From: Dyella tabacisoli
GTDB taxonomy: Bacteria > Pseudomonadota > Gammaproteobacteria > Xanthomonadales > Rhodanobacteraceae
DNA: 64,000 nt
Assembly (NCBI RefSeq): GCF_003350925.1
Contig: NZ_KZ857179.1
Coordinates: 1-64,000, forward strand
Direction of reading: 5' to 3'
Part shown: piece after piece, positions 8,418 to 18,131 of the stretch
How positions within the stretch are numbered: the first letter of the stretch is position 1
Layout of the letters: every line of letters starts with the position of its first letter
Notes under the pieces: model-generated
What the model was told of the DNA's origin: nothing
Database searches by the model: none
What the model saw: only the letters and a program-made list of their open reading frames with translations
Program-made: the position numbers and the translations under genes

Positions 8418-11306
8418 ATGAAGTTTCGTAAGGTACTTAGTAACAGGCTTGCGGTAAGCGTTCGATTCGCACTGTCCATCAGCGCACTTGTGGCGGTTGT
8501 CCCGGTGTTTGCCCAGGCCGGCAATAGCGATCAGGGCAGGCCCGAGACAGCCAAAAAACTGGAAACCGTTACCGTCACTGGCTCACGTATCCCGCGAGTG
8601 GATATGGAAACAGCGCAGCCAGTCCTGACCATCGATCGCGCGCAAATCGAGAAGCAGGGCGCCGCATCGGTCGCAGACCTTCTGCAAAACCTGACCGAGG
8701 CTGGTTCTCCAACGATCAGCCGTGCCAATGCGTTGTCCTCGGGCGAAGACGTTGGCGGCTATTACATCGACTTGCGCAACATCGGCTCGACGCGCACCTT
8801 GGTGCTATTGAACGGCAAGCGCTTGGGCGCCACCACCTCCGGGCGCCAGGATCTCGGACAGATCCCCGCCTCCGCAATCGACCGCATCGAGATCCTCAAA
8901 GACGGTGCGTCATCCGTCTACGGGTCCGACGCCATCGGCGGCGTGGTCAATGTCATCACCCGAAAAAACTTCAAGGGTGCGGAAGCCAATGCTTATCTTG
9001 GTCAATACGGCCAAGGCGACGGGGCAGCGCAGGTCTACGATTTTAGTCTGGGTACGTCCAATGAACGCAGTTCGTTGATGCTCAGCGTGCAGCAGTACAA
9101 GGAGGATCCGGTATGGGCGAAGGATCGCTCTTATAGCCGTTATCCCAACGGTTCACGCTATCCCACGACGGGCTGGAGCCTCGTCAGCCAAAACGGCGCA
9201 TTCAGCGGGCTGTGCGGTGCCGGTGGCGATCCTGCATGGTGTACTTTGACCAAAGGAAGCGACCCGCGCGATATCGCCAATTACCGGCCGCTTGCGCCAT
9301 CCGAACGGACAAACTTTGCTGAGCAGATGATGCTGCAGACCGGCTTGGAGCGCACGTCGGTATTCGTCTCTGGACACTACGATGTCGCCAGCAACGTTCG
9401 CTTCAATGGCGAGCTGCTTTACAACAAGCGCAGCACGCGCCAGCAGATCGCCGGCTATCCATTCAGTACCGGTGGCTTCGATATGCCGCTGTCCGGCGAA
9501 AGTTACTTCAACCCGATCGGAAAGGATGTCGCGTTTCTCCGCCGTGGCTGGGAGGTTCCCCGCACGACCAACAGCGAACTGGAATCGTTTCGTTTCGTGG
9601 CCGGGTTCGAGGGAGGTTTTGATATCGGCGATCGGTTGTGGAACTGGGATGTCAGCGCACTGCACAACCGTAATGACTTGCTGAAGACCGGACACGGTGA
9701 CTTCAACCTGGTGCATGCACGGAACGCCGTGGGGCCTTCCTATCTCGGCAGCGATGGCAAGGTGCATTGCGGGACCAGCGCCAGTCCGGTTAGCGACTGC
9801 GTACCGTGGAATCCGCTTCTTCCCTATGGGCAGGCGGGTCACGGGTCACTGGCTGATCCAGCCCTGCAGACCTATTTGTTTCCCGAGTTTCACGATACGG
9901 GTCGCACCACGACGACCATGTACAGCGCCAACCTCGCGGGCAGCCTGTTCTCGCTGCCGGCTGGTGACGTCGGCATGGCCATCGGCTACGAGTACCGCCG
10001 CGAGCAGGGTCGCTTCGCGCCGGATGCGTTCAACCAGTCGGGCTTGAGTTCGGGCCTGCCTGCAACCGGTACCTCGGGCAAGTACGCGGTCAACGAGGGT
10101 TATGTGGAGTTCGATGTGCCGGTACTCAGCGACAAGGCATTTGCGCGAGAGCTGTCGCTGAACGCGGCGACGCGTCATTCGCGCTACAGCAACTTCGGCA
10201 ACACGACCAACAGCAAGTTCGGTGTCAAATGGAAGCCGATGGACGATCTGCTGGTCCGTGGAAGCTGGTCCCAAGGGTTCCGTGCGCCGTCGATCGACAA
10301 CTTGTACGGTGGCGCGAACGGCACGTTTGCCTTCTACACAGACCCCTGCGATACGGTGTCGGGCAGCGCCAAAGGCAATGGATCGGTCGCAGCGCGTTGT
10401 AGCTCGGGCTTCGGCGGCCAAGCCGTGTTGAGCCCAGGCTTCGTGCAGTTGGGCCAGGGCGGATCGCCGTGCACGAGCTATCCATGCCAAACCAACTACC
10501 AGTTCATCTCCGGCTCCAACGATAAGCTCCGTCCCGAGACGGCAACCACGAGAACCCTCGGGCTGGTCTACAGCCCTAGCTATGCCCAGGGGTTCGACGT
10601 CTCGCTGGACTGGTACAAGATCCGTATCGACAATTCGATCAGCACCGATAGCGTGACCGACATCCTTGAGGACTGCTATCTGCGGGGCATTACTGCCCGT
10701 TGTTCCTCATTCACGCGCGATCCGAGTACCGGCGCCATCACCAGCATGTTCTTCGGGCTGACCAACAAGGGCTGGCTGGAAACGGCGGGATACGACATCG
10801 GGGTGAACTACCGTTTGCCGAAGTTCTCGTTCGGGCAGTTCAAGCTGCAGTGGAATACGACCTATGTGGACTATCTGAACGAGAAGAGCGATAACAACCC
10901 CGATACCAAGGTCCAGCCACTCAACAGCTATGCCGGCAACTTCCGGGTTCGGTCGAACGTCATGTTGGATTGGGCACTAGGCGATTTCGGTGCCAACTGG
11001 TCAATGCGCTACTACTCCGGGATGAAAGAACGTTGCGTGGCCGTAGCCATGGCCGAATGCAACGATCGAAATCACGTTGCGCCCGACACCGGGGCGCGTC
11101 CGTTGCGCCGGGTAGCGTCCACGATATTCAACGATATGCAGTTCCGTTGGAACGCGCCGTGGAATGCCACCATTGCTCTTGGCGCCAATAACGTCTTCGA
11201 CAAGGTGGGGCCGACCATGTACTCCCAGCCCAATAGCGCCTTCCCGTACTACGGCGGCTTCGATATCGGCCGCTTTTATTACCTGAAATATCAGCAGCGC
11301 TTCTAG
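8418..11306 (+). CDS. TonB-dependent outer membrane receptor
   Basis: A 962-residue receptor. Residues 1-34 are a signal peptide ending at VFAQA. A TonB-box-like ETVTVTGSRIP follows, then the plug domain with the conserved stretches DLLQNL, YIDLRNIGSTRTLVLLNGKR, IPASAIDRIEILKDGASSVYG and GGVVNVITRK. The 22-strand barrel fills the rest and ends with an aromatic residue (QQRF), the sorting signal for the Bam machinery. Cys pairs in extracellular-loop positions (for example GLCGAGGDPAWC) are typical of large Xanthomonad receptors. The substrate is unknown: no transport or catabolic partner is adjacent. A GGGAG ribosome site lies ten bases before ATG. Confidence 0.9.
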   Translation: MKFRKVLSNRLAVSVRFALSISALVAVVPVFAQAGNSDQGRPETAKKLETVTVTGSRIPRVDMETAQPVLTIDRAQIEKQGAASVADLLQNLTEAGSPTISRANALSSGEDVGGYYIDLRNIGSTRTLVLLNGKRLGATTSGRQDLGQIPASAIDRIEILKDGASSVYGSDAIGGVVNVITRKNFKGAEANAYLGQYGQGDGAAQVYDFSLGTSNERSSLMLSVQQYKEDPVWAKDRSYSRYPNGSRYPTTGWSLVSQNGAFSGLCGAGGDPAWCTLTKGSDPRDIANYRPLAPSERTNFAEQMMLQTGLERTSVFVSGHYDVASNVRFNGELLYNKRSTRQQIAGYPFSTGGFDMPLSGESYFNPIGKDVAFLRRGWEVPRTTNSELESFRFVAGFEGGFDIGDRLWNWDVSALHNRNDLLKTGHGDFNLVHARNAVGPSYLGSDGKVHCGTSASPVSDCVPWNPLLPYGQAGHGSLADPALQTYLFPEFHDTGRTTTTMYSANLAGSLFSLPAGDVGMAIGYEYRREQGRFAPDAFNQSGLSSGLPATGTSGKYAVNEGYVEFDVPVLSDKAFARELSLNAATRHSRYSNFGNTTNSKFGVKWKPMDDLLVRGSWSQGFRAPSIDNLYGGANGTFAFYTDPCDTVSGSAKGNGSVAARCSSGFGGQAVLSPGFVQLGQGGSPCTSYPCQTNYQFISGSNDKLRPETATTRTLGLVYSPSYAQGFDVSLDWYKIRIDNSISTDSVTDILEDCYLRGITARCSSFTRDPSTGAITSMFFGLTNKGWLETAGYDIGVNYRLPKFSFGQFKLQWNTTYVDYLNEKSDNNPDTKVQPLNSYAGNFRVRSNVMLDWALGDFGANWSMRYYSGMKERCVAVAMAECNDRNHVAPDTGARPLRRVASTIFNDMQFRWNAPWNATIALGANNVFDKVGPTMYSQPNSAFPYYGGFDIGRFYYLKYQQRF

Positions 11307-11538
11307 GCACCGGCCGTTGCGGGTCAAGGCAGGGCGATCCGGTAACGGGTCGTCCTGTTTTTTGGATCAGGGTTCACGCTTTACAACATACGAACGCGCA
11401 TGGATCAGTGTGATTCTATTGACTTTTCCGTACGGCCTTCTTTCCGTTATGATAAAAGCTTCCCCCGTGAGAATGTGCGGCGCGTAGGCGTCTGGCAGGT
11501 TTCGCGCCCCGAATTGACAGTTGATTGAGGTTTTTCCC

Positions 11539-12408
11539 ATGCGCAGGTTGGTTTGGTCGCTGATGTCGGTTGCAGTACTGGCTGCGGCCGGTTGCAACTC
11601 CTCGGATACGTCGCAGCAGGCGACGGACAAGAATGCTGGTGCCACTACGCCGGCAGCCAAGGCCAATGTGGTGTCTGGCACGGTGGCTTTGCGCGAGGCG
11701 GCTCAGTTGTCGCCGGCAGCCAAGCTGGAGATCAACCTGGTCGATGTGTCGGCAAGCAATGCCAAGCCTTTGGCCAGTAAGACGATCAGCCCGGTGGCGT
11801 CGCTGCCGCAGTCATTCGAGCTGGAGTACAACTCGGCCGATGTCGCTCCCTCTGATTTGTATGTGCTGCAGGCGGTGCTGACCGATGGCGATCGCCGTTA
11901 TGTCATGCCGATCCAGGCACCGATTCAGGCGGCTGCATTGACCCAGGGCTCGCCCGGCCCGGTGTCGACCCAGCTAGTGGCCGAGCAGACCCCCGGCGAA
12001 AAAGAGTTAATCGCGTTCAAAGATGTGCAGGCGCATATCGGTGGCATGAAGATCACCCCAGGCACCAAGCTCGATAAAGACGTTTCGCGTAGCTGGCAGG
12101 TGTTCCGCGAAGGCGGCACGGTGAAGTTTATCCGTGAGCAGGTCGATTACGGCGACAAAGGCTTTACCAGCACCGACTACGCCTACAAAGACGGTAAGCC
12201 CTGGGTCGTTGTGCAGCAGAAGAAATCCGGCAAAGACGCCAAGCCGAGCTTGACCGAGCGTGCAAGCTGGAATGCCGATGGCGCTTTGGTGCTGAAGCAG
12301 AACGAAGCAGGCGGCAAGACGCAGCCGCTCAATGAAGATGACGCGGCGAGCCTGCAGAAGCAGTCGCAGTCGATTCTGAATCTGGCGACCGGCGGCAAGG
12401 GCAAGTAA
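11539..12408 (+). CDS. YbaY-like lipoprotein
   Basis: A 289-residue lipoprotein: the signal peptide ends in a lipobox LAAAGC. The start at 11539 has GAGG eight bases upstream and is preferred over the TTG at 11521. Residues about 40-145 resemble the YbaY/YscW type domain: VSGTVALREA, LEINLVDVS, QSFELEYNS. The C-terminal half (LWQVF-type repeats, SWQVFREGG, DYAYKDGK) is unlike any domain I can name. It probably sits at the inner leaflet of the outer membrane. Function unknown. A strong bidirectional terminator follows and separates it from the convergent esterase gene. Confidence 0.75.
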   Translation: MRRLVWSLMSVAVLAAAGCNSSDTSQQATDKNAGATTPAAKANVVSGTVALREAAQLSPAAKLEINLVDVSASNAKPLASKTISPVASLPQSFELEYNSADVAPSDLYVLQAVLTDGDRRYVMPIQAPIQAAALTQGSPGPVSTQLVAEQTPGEKELIAFKDVQAHIGGMKITPGTKLDKDVSRSWQVFREGGTVKFIREQVDYGDKGFTSTDYAYKDGKPWVVVQQKKSGKDAKPSLTERASWNADGALVLKQNEAGGKTQPLNEDDAASLQKQSQSILNLATGGKGK

Positions 12409-12432
12409 GCCAACCTTAGCCGTTGAGTGAAA

Positions 12433-12465
12433 AAAAGCCGTCCGCGCAAGCGGACGGCTTTTTTA
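12433..12465. terminator. Bidirectional terminator
   Basis: A 9-bp perfect GC stem (GCCGTCCGC / GCGGACGGC) with a GCAA loop is flanked by A-tract on the left and T-tract on the right. It works for the lipoprotein gene and, on the other strand, for the convergent autotransporter gene. Confidence 0.9.
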
Positions 12466-12599
12466 TGGGTGGCGTAGAAGGCTGGAACAGCACAAGTCCC
12501 CACGGCTTGCAACCTGATTAGCGTCAACCCTCAGCTAACGTGAGTAGTTCGCTTGAGAGTCAACGCTGATCTGGTGCTTGCAAGGGACGGGCGCGGTAC

Positions 12600-14450
12600 T
12601 TAGAAGCCGACTTTCACGCCCAGATTGACGCTGTTGTACTTCTGGCTGTTGTCGTTGAATCGACCGCTATAGCCCACCCAGCCACTGAGGTTCGGGCTGA
12701 GTTGGGCGGTCAGGCCGATATCGGCGCTGCCCCAGGTCTTGTCCGGGTTGTAGCCGCTCAACGCGAAACTGCCGGGCATGCTGTTCAGGCCAGCCGTGAT
12801 GTTGCGCGGGTCGGCCTTGCTGTCGTGGTTCCAGGCAAGTTCGACGTAAGGGGTTAGCTTGGTGCCGCCGGCCTGCCACTCGCCCTGCAGGCGCCAGCCG
12901 AGGGTCGAGATCAACGCGTCACGCTGCTGCCTGCCGAACCACATGGCGGAACTGTCGTTGCCGCCTTCGCTATAGCCGTTGACCTTGACGCTCTGCCACT
13001 CGACATTGGCGAAGGGACCGGTGCGCAGGTTGTCGAAGTTGAACCACCAGCCGCCGGTAAGGCCGCCGCCAAGACGCGAGCCGTCGGCCTTGCCGCCTTC
13101 GCTGAGGCGTGCCGCGCCGAGATTGATGCGGCGGTCGATGTTGGAGAAGTTCGACTGACCGAAGGTGGCGTAGCCGCCCACATAGCCGCCGCCGGCGTGA
13201 TAGGTGAGGTAGCCGAGGCCGCTGATGTCCTGCAGCTTGTAGCCACCGCCGCCGCTGAAGCTGGCATTGTGATTGCCGATGCCCAGGGCGATACCGGCGG
13301 AAATATGCTCGTTGGCGCGCACGTCGGCGCCCACCGTCAGGTTGACGTTGTTGCTTTTGGTCTTCGGCGAGCTGTTGCTGCCATCGAAACGCTGATTGGA
13401 GTAATCGATGTTGGCGAAGAAACGCGTGTCGCTGCCTACTTCGTCGGCCAGCATCTGATTGCGGATCGCGCGGGTCTGTGCGGTAGCGGCAGCCAGCGGA
13501 GCTTCGCCGAGCAGCGAGATGTAGCCTGGCGCACGGATGATCGAGGTTACGTACTGGCCGAGCATGGCATGGGCTGCCGTGGTCGGGTGCACGCCATCGG
13601 CGAACAAATACGTTTTATCGGTGCCCGGCGCATAGCTGAAGGGCAAGCCCGCGCCCTGAGGGCCGCACTGCACCGAGTTTGAGCCCGCGCCGCAGGCGGG
13701 AGTGGTGACATTGGTAAAGCCATAAGCCGCCGGATTGGCGATGACTTCATTGAGCAACTGGAACGTATTGGCCGGGATGACGTTCAGGCCATTGTTGCTG
13801 AGCTGGGTGATGCCGGCATTGAGTACGCCGTTGAACAGCAGCGAAAGCTGCGTACCGCCGGCCTGCGCCGCCGGGCCGCCGGCGGCAGACTCGGGCGTCT
13901 TGCCGATGTCAGGCAGGTTGTAGACCACCACATACTTGGCGCCGGCCGCCTGTAGCTGGCCAAGCAAGCCAACTTCGGTCTTGGCGGCTGCAGCGACACC
14001 GGCTGCCAACACATTGGGATCGGTCGACGTGGCAGTCAGATAGAAAATATCGTTGGCGCCGCCCCATACCTGATACAGCGCCTTGGAGTCGGCCGCGCCG
14101 CCATTGGCGCCCAGATACATCTGTAGCTGCTGCGGCATCGTCGGGATCGGACCCGCCGACGAATTATTGTTCAGGCCGGCGCCGCCAAAGGCGTAGTCGG
14201 TGCCGCCGGTAAGCGACGGGGTCAGCGTAAAGCCGAGTGATTTAGCCACGTTCTCCGCGGTCGTGGTGCCCGGATTGGTGGTGAAGCGCAGCGGTGGCTG
14301 GATGCCTGGCGCGGTGGCGAGCGAGATGTTGCCGCTGTCGCTAAGGCTGTCGCCGAAGACGACGACCTTGCTGAAATCAGTGGCGACAGCAGAGGTGCTG
14401 AACAGCAGAGCGGCGGTAATCGCGCCGGCAAGATAGCGAGTGCGGTGCAT
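12600..14450 (-). CDS. GDSL-type esterase autotransporter (EstA-like)
   Basis: A 616-residue type V secretion protein. A signal peptide (1-23) leads into a GDSL/SGNH lipase domain: block I VFGDSLSDSGN with nucleophile Ser35, block III WGGANDIFY, and block V DGVHPTTAAH with the catalytic Asp and His. From about residue 330 a 12-strand autotransporter barrel follows, ending in the outer-membrane signal GVKVGF. EstA-like enzymes hydrolyse short- to medium-chain esters while anchored on the cell surface; in Pseudomonas EstA affects rhamnolipid production and motility. It is monocistronic. Confidence 0.92.
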   Translation of the reverse strand: MHRTRYLAGAITAALLFSTSAVATDFSKVVVFGDSLSDSGNISLATAPGIQPPLRFTTNPGTTTAENVAKSLGFTLTPSLTGGTDYAFGGAGLNNNSSAGPIPTMPQQLQMYLGANGGAADSKALYQVWGGANDIFYLTATSTDPNVLAAGVAAAAKTEVGLLGQLQAAGAKYVVVYNLPDIGKTPESAAGGPAAQAGGTQLSLLFNGVLNAGITQLSNNGLNVIPANTFQLLNEVIANPAAYGFTNVTTPACGAGSNSVQCGPQGAGLPFSYAPGTDKTYLFADGVHPTTAAHAMLGQYVTSIIRAPGYISLLGEAPLAAATAQTRAIRNQMLADEVGSDTRFFANIDYSNQRFDGSNSSPKTKSNNVNLTVGADVRANEHISAGIALGIGNHNASFSGGGGYKLQDISGLGYLTYHAGGGYVGGYATFGQSNFSNIDRRINLGAARLSEGGKADGSRLGGGLTGGWWFNFDNLRTGPFANVEWQSVKVNGYSEGGNDSSAMWFGRQQRDALISTLGWRLQGEWQAGGTKLTPYVELAWNHDSKADPRNITAGLNSMPGSFALSGYNPDKTWGSADIGLTAQLSPNLSGWVGYSGRFNDNSQKYNSVNLGVKVGF

Positions 14451-14593
14451 GTCGGTAACGCTCCTGGGTCATGATGGCTTGTTAACCAAATGTTGACGGT
14501 AATGCATGTCCATACGTAAGCGCATGCTGCGCTGCGTCGAGAGAGTACCGATAGAAGCGGTGAGCCCCCTCCCGAACCCTCCCTTACCTGCGG

Positions 14594-14726
14594 CCTGATG
14601 AGCTAAACGCTCGCCTCATTCAGCCCCCTCCCTTGCTTGTCCCAAAACGGGGACTCCCTACGGTCGCAGGGGAGGGAGAAAACATAAGCGGAGATTCGAC
14701 GCTCATCAGGTGCAAGCAAGGGAGGG
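14594..14726. repeat. CCCTCCC-type intergenic repeat with interleaved inverted repeats
   Basis: The 286-bp gap between estA-like and tex has no gene. It carries two perfect inverted repeats whose arms alternate: CCTGATGAGC (14594-14603) with GCTCATCAGG (14701-14710), and CCCTCCCTTGCTTG (14626-14639) with CAAGCAAGGGAGGG (14713-14726). The G/C-rich cores resemble the hairpins near 27.5 and 58.7 kb. Confidence 0.7.
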
Positions 14727-14737
14727 CCTTTGAGGCT

Positions 14738-17071
14738 TTAGCGTTTCATAGCTCGCGTCAACGCATCGGCAAAGGCGCTGTTGCCAGGAGCCGGCGCTGC
14801 GGGCTTGGGTGCGCCGCCGCTCGGGCGTGGTCCGCGCTGGTCGCGTGAGCCACCGCCACGGCCCTCGTTGCCGTCAGCCGGGCGTCCGCCCCGTGCCTGG
14901 CCCGGCTCGTCGTCCAGGCGCATCGACAGGGCGATACGCTGGCGGGGCAGATCGATCTCCATCACTTTGACTTTGACGATATCGCCGGCCTTCACCGCAT
15001 CGCGCGGATCTTTGACGAAGGTGTGCGACAGCGCAGAGACATGGACCAGGCCGTCTTGATGCACGCCGATGTCGACGAAGGCGCCGAACGCGGCCACGTT
15101 GGTGACGCGCCCCTCCAGCACCATGCCGGGCTTGAGGTCTTTCAGATCCTCCACACCTTCGGCGAAGCTCGGTGCGACGAACTCGGGACGCGGGTCGCGG
15201 CCCGGTTTCTCAAGCTCTTTGAGGATGTCGCGCACGGTCGGCAAGCCGAAGCGCTCGTCGGTGAATTGCTCGGGCTTGAGGCCACGCAGGAAGCCGCTGT
15301 CGCCGATGATGGTTTTCACTTCACGGCCGCACTGGGCGATGATCCGCTCAACCACCGGATAGGCTTCTGGATGCACCGAGCTGGCGTCGAGCGGGTTATC
15401 GCCGCTCGATACGCGCAAGAAGCCGGCGCACTGCTCGAACGCTTTGTCGCCCAGGCGCGGCACTTTCAGCAGGGCCTTGCGGTTGGCGAAGGGGCCATTC
15501 GCGTCGCGATGCTTCACCACGTTCTCGGCGACGCTGGCCGACAGGCCCGCAACACGCGACAACAGTGCCGCCGAGGCGGTATTTACGTCCACGCCCACGG
15601 CGTTCACGCAATCCTCCACACGGGCATCCAGTGCGCGCGCCAGCTTTACCTGATTCACGTCGTGCTGATATTGGCCTACGCCAATGGCTTTCGGCTCGAT
15701 CTTGACCAGCTCGGCCAGCGGATCTTGCAGGCGACGGGCGATGGAGACTGCGCCGCGCAGGCTCACGTCCAGTTCGGGAAATTCTTTGGCGGCTGTTTCC
15801 GACGCGGAGTACACCGACGCGCCAGCTTCGCTCACGACCACCTTCGACAGCATCAACTCGGCGTGTTTTTTCATCATCTCACCGGCGAGTTTGTCGGTCT
15901 CGCGCGAGGCGGTACCGTTGCCGATCGCAATCAGGTTGACGCCGTGCTGTTTGCTCAACTGCGCAAGGCGCGCTACGGATTCATTCCACTGATTGCGTGG
16001 CTGATGCGGATAAATCGTGTCGGTGGCGAGCAGCTTGCCGGTGGCATCGACGACGGCCACCTTCACCCCGGTGCGGATACCCGGATCCAGGCCCATTACC
16101 GTTTTGGCACCTGCCGGTGCGGCCAGCATCAGGTCCTTCAAATTGTCGCCGAAGACGCGAATCGCTTCATCCTCGGCGCCTTCGCGCACGCGTCCGAACA
16201 GATCCAGCGTCAGATGCAGATGCAGTTTTACGCGCCAGGTCAACCGCACGGTTTCGCGCAGCCACGCATCGGCAGGGCGATTGCGATGGGTGATATCGGC
16301 GCGTGCGGCGACACGGCCCTCGCCTTCGAGATGGCCCTGCTCGGCATCCACGTTGGGCGCGAGCTCCAGTTCGATGACGCCCTCGTTGCGCGCGCGCATC
16401 AGCGCCAGCAAGCGGTGCGAGGGAATCTTGCCGATGGGTTCGATATGGTCGAAATAGTCGCGGAATTTCGCGCCTTCGTTCTCTTTGCCGGCGACCACCT
16501 TGGCGCGGATCTGGCCCTTGTCCCACAGCCAGTCACGCAGCTCGCCGACCAAATAAGCATCTTCGGCAATGCTTTCCATCAGGATCGCGCGGGCGCCATC
16601 GAGCGCGGCGCGCACGTCGGCCACGCCCTTCTCGGCGTCGACAAAGGCCTCGGCGAACGCTTCCGGCGACTGCGTGGGGTCTTCACGCAAGCCTGTCGCC
16701 AGCGGCTCCAAGCCGGCTTCGCGGGCGATCTGCGCCTTGGTGCGGCGCTTGGGCTTGTAGGGTAGGTAGAGATCCTCCAGCCGTGCCTTGGTGTCGGCGC
16801 TGAGGATGTCGCCCTTCAATGCATCGGTGAGCTTGCCCTGTTCCTCGATGCTGGCGAGGATCGCTTCGCGGCGCTCTTCCAGCTCGCGCAGATAACGCAG
16901 GCGCTCTTCCAGCATGCGTAGCTGGGTATCGTCCAGGCCGCCGGTGGCTTCCTTGCGGTAGCGCGCAATGAACGGAACGGTGGCGCCGCCGTCGAGTAGA
17001 TCTACGGCCGCCTGCACTTGTTCGGGCTTGGCGGCGATGTCTTGGGCAATACGTTGTTCGATGCTGAGCAT
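14738..17071 (-). CDS. tex: Tex family transcription accessory / RNA-binding protein
   Basis: A 777-residue, full-length Tex protein. The N-terminal helical region opens [12 protein letters not shown] and includes the signature [16 protein letters not shown]; the YqgF-like RNase H-fold core contains [15 protein letters not shown]; then helix-hairpin-helix modules ([15 protein letters not shown]) and an S1 RNA-binding domain (about 650-720, [21 protein letters not shown]). A Gly/Arg-rich tail follows. Tex proteins bind nucleic acids and affect transcription and expression of virulence factors; the exact role is debated. It is probably transcribed alone. Confidence 0.95.
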   Translation of the reverse strand: MLSIEQRIAQDIAAKPEQVQAAVDLLDGGATVPFIARYRKEATGGLDDTQLRMLEERLRYLRELEERREAILASIEEQGKLTDALKGDILSADTKARLEDLYLPYKPKRRTKAQIAREAGLEPLATGLREDPTQSPEAFAEAFVDAEKGVADVRAALDGARAILMESIAEDAYLVGELRDWLWDKGQIRAKVVAGKENEGAKFRDYFDHIEPIGKIPSHRLLALMRARNEGVIELELAPNVDAEQGHLEGEGRVAARADITHRNRPADAWLRETVRLTWRVKLHLHLTLDLFGRVREGAEDEAIRVFGDNLKDLMLAAPAGAKTVMGLDPGIRTGVKVAVVDATGKLLATDTIYPHQPRNQWNESVARLAQLSKQHGVNLIAIGNGTASRETDKLAGEMMKKHAELMLSKVVVSEAGASVYSASETAAKEFPELDVSLRGAVSIARRLQDPLAELVKIEPKAIGVGQYQHDVNQVKLARALDARVEDCVNAVGVDVNTASAALLSRVAGLSASVAENVVKHRDANGPFANRKALLKVPRLGDKAFEQCAGFLRVSSGDNPLDASSVHPEAYPVVERIIAQCGREVKTIIGDSGFLRGLKPEQFTDERFGLPTVRDILKELEKPGRDPRPEFVAPSFAEGVEDLKDLKPGMVLEGRVTNVAAFGAFVDIGVHQDGLVHVSALSHTFVKDPRDAVKAGDIVKVKVMEIDLPRQRIALSMRLDDEPGQARGGRPADGNEGRGGGSRDQRGPRPSGGAPKPAAPAPGNSAFADALTRAMKR

Positions 17072-17185
17072 GAGGCTGAATCGGTTCCTTGGTAGCCGGC
17101 ACGTGCCGGGTCAGACGAAGCGAGTAGGGGATGATAGCAAGCCGGGTTTTCGGGCCAGGATTGGCGAATGGATCGCGACACATAG

Positions 17186-17220
17186 AAACGGCGCCGAACC
17201 TAGGGGTTTCGGCACCGTTT
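17186..17220 (-). terminator. Hairpin behind the GYF/RDD gene
   Basis: A 13-bp stem (AAACGGCGCCGAA with TTTCGGCACCGTTT, one wobble pair) lies 30 bases past the stop of the RDD gene. The following T-run is weak. Confidence 0.55.
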
Positions 17221-17251
17221 GTGGCGCGACAGCATCGTCACTGGCAAAAAA

Positions 17252-18037
17252 TCAGGCGCTGAACGAGTCAGTGCTGTTGTCGGTGCGCTTTGGCTGGCCC
17301 TTGGCCTCATTAGCGCGGCCATTCAGCACCAAGGTGCCGGCGATCAGGTCGTGCAGGCCCTGTTTGCGTTGAGTCCAGGCGACCATCAAGAAACCAATGC
17401 CAAAGATCAGCGAGCTCAGGTATTTCGCTGGATAGCGGGCGAGCGCGCGCGGCAGGCTGATACGCGCGCCGTGCATGTCAGTGACGCGAATCCCCAGCGC
17501 CAGCTTGCCGGGGGTGGCTTGCCAGGCGGAGCTTTCGCACAACGCGAAATAAAGCCAGGTCACTACGGTGATGGCGATGATGGCTGGAACCATGACCGAG
17601 TAGTACTGGCCGAAGGCGGCAAACAACGCAGTAGGGTCACTCGCCGCCGAGGTTTGCGCATCGGCCACGGCCGCTTGCAGCGCGGCTTGCGCCGCATCCC
17701 CGCCCATCATCTTTTGAATCAGCAAGCCGGGAATGTAAAGAATGATGGTGTCCAGCAGATAGGCGCCGACGCGCTTCCAGAAACCCGCGTCGTCTTCGAT
17801 GGAAGCCATCGCCGGCAGTGGCTGCGGCAGCGGTGTCGGCAACATCGGCGGGACGGATGCGGGTGGGGCCACCGGCCGTTCTTCGGGAAACAAGATAGCC
17901 AGCGACTGCCAATCGGCGAGTCCTTCGTACCAGCCCAGATCATCGCGGCTTACCTGGCCGCTACGCAGCCATTGCCGAATATCACCTTCGTTGTAAGGGC
18001 CATGACGCTCCCCATCTCGGCCGATCCAGACTTCCAT
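17252..18037 (-). CDS. GYF_2 and RDD domain membrane protein
   Basis: A 261-residue protein. Residues 1-50 match the GYF_2 domain (MEVWIGRDGERHGPY, WLRSGQVSRDDLGWYEG), a short Pro-rich linker follows, and residues 90-240 form an RDD domain of three to four membrane segments (FWKRVGAYLLDTIIL ... TPGKLALGIRV ... GLHDLIAGTLV). The GYF_2 part faces the cytoplasm and is thought to bind proline-rich partners. Substrate or partner unknown. The ATG at 18037 is chosen because GGAG lies upstream; an ATG at 18055 is in frame. Confidence 0.85.
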   Translation of the reverse strand: MEVWIGRDGERHGPYNEGDIRQWLRSGQVSRDDLGWYEGLADWQSLAILFPEERPVAPPASVPPMLPTPLPQPLPAMASIEDDAGFWKRVGAYLLDTIILYIPGLLIQKMMGGDAAQAALQAAVADAQTSAASDPTALFAAFGQYYSVMVPAIIAITVVTWLYFALCESSAWQATPGKLALGIRVTDMHGARISLPRALARYPAKYLSSLIFGIGFLMVAWTQRKQGLHDLIAGTLVLNGRANEAKGQPKRTDNSTDSFSA

Positions 18038-18131
18038 CCTAGGCACTCCGTTCATGATTTAAGCCACGCATGATGCCACGGCTTGGTGATCGCCTTGTCT
18101 GCTTTATGCGCCAAGGTGTGTGGGGCACTCG

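Noticed and set aside
11420-11460. TTGACT ... TATGAT promoter before the lipoprotein gene
   Set aside because: The spacer is about 23 bases, too long for a sigma-70 promoter.
15023-16765. A 580-codon plus-strand open frame
   Set aside because: It lies wholly antisense to tex, whose domains are intact; long antisense frames are common in GC-rich genes.
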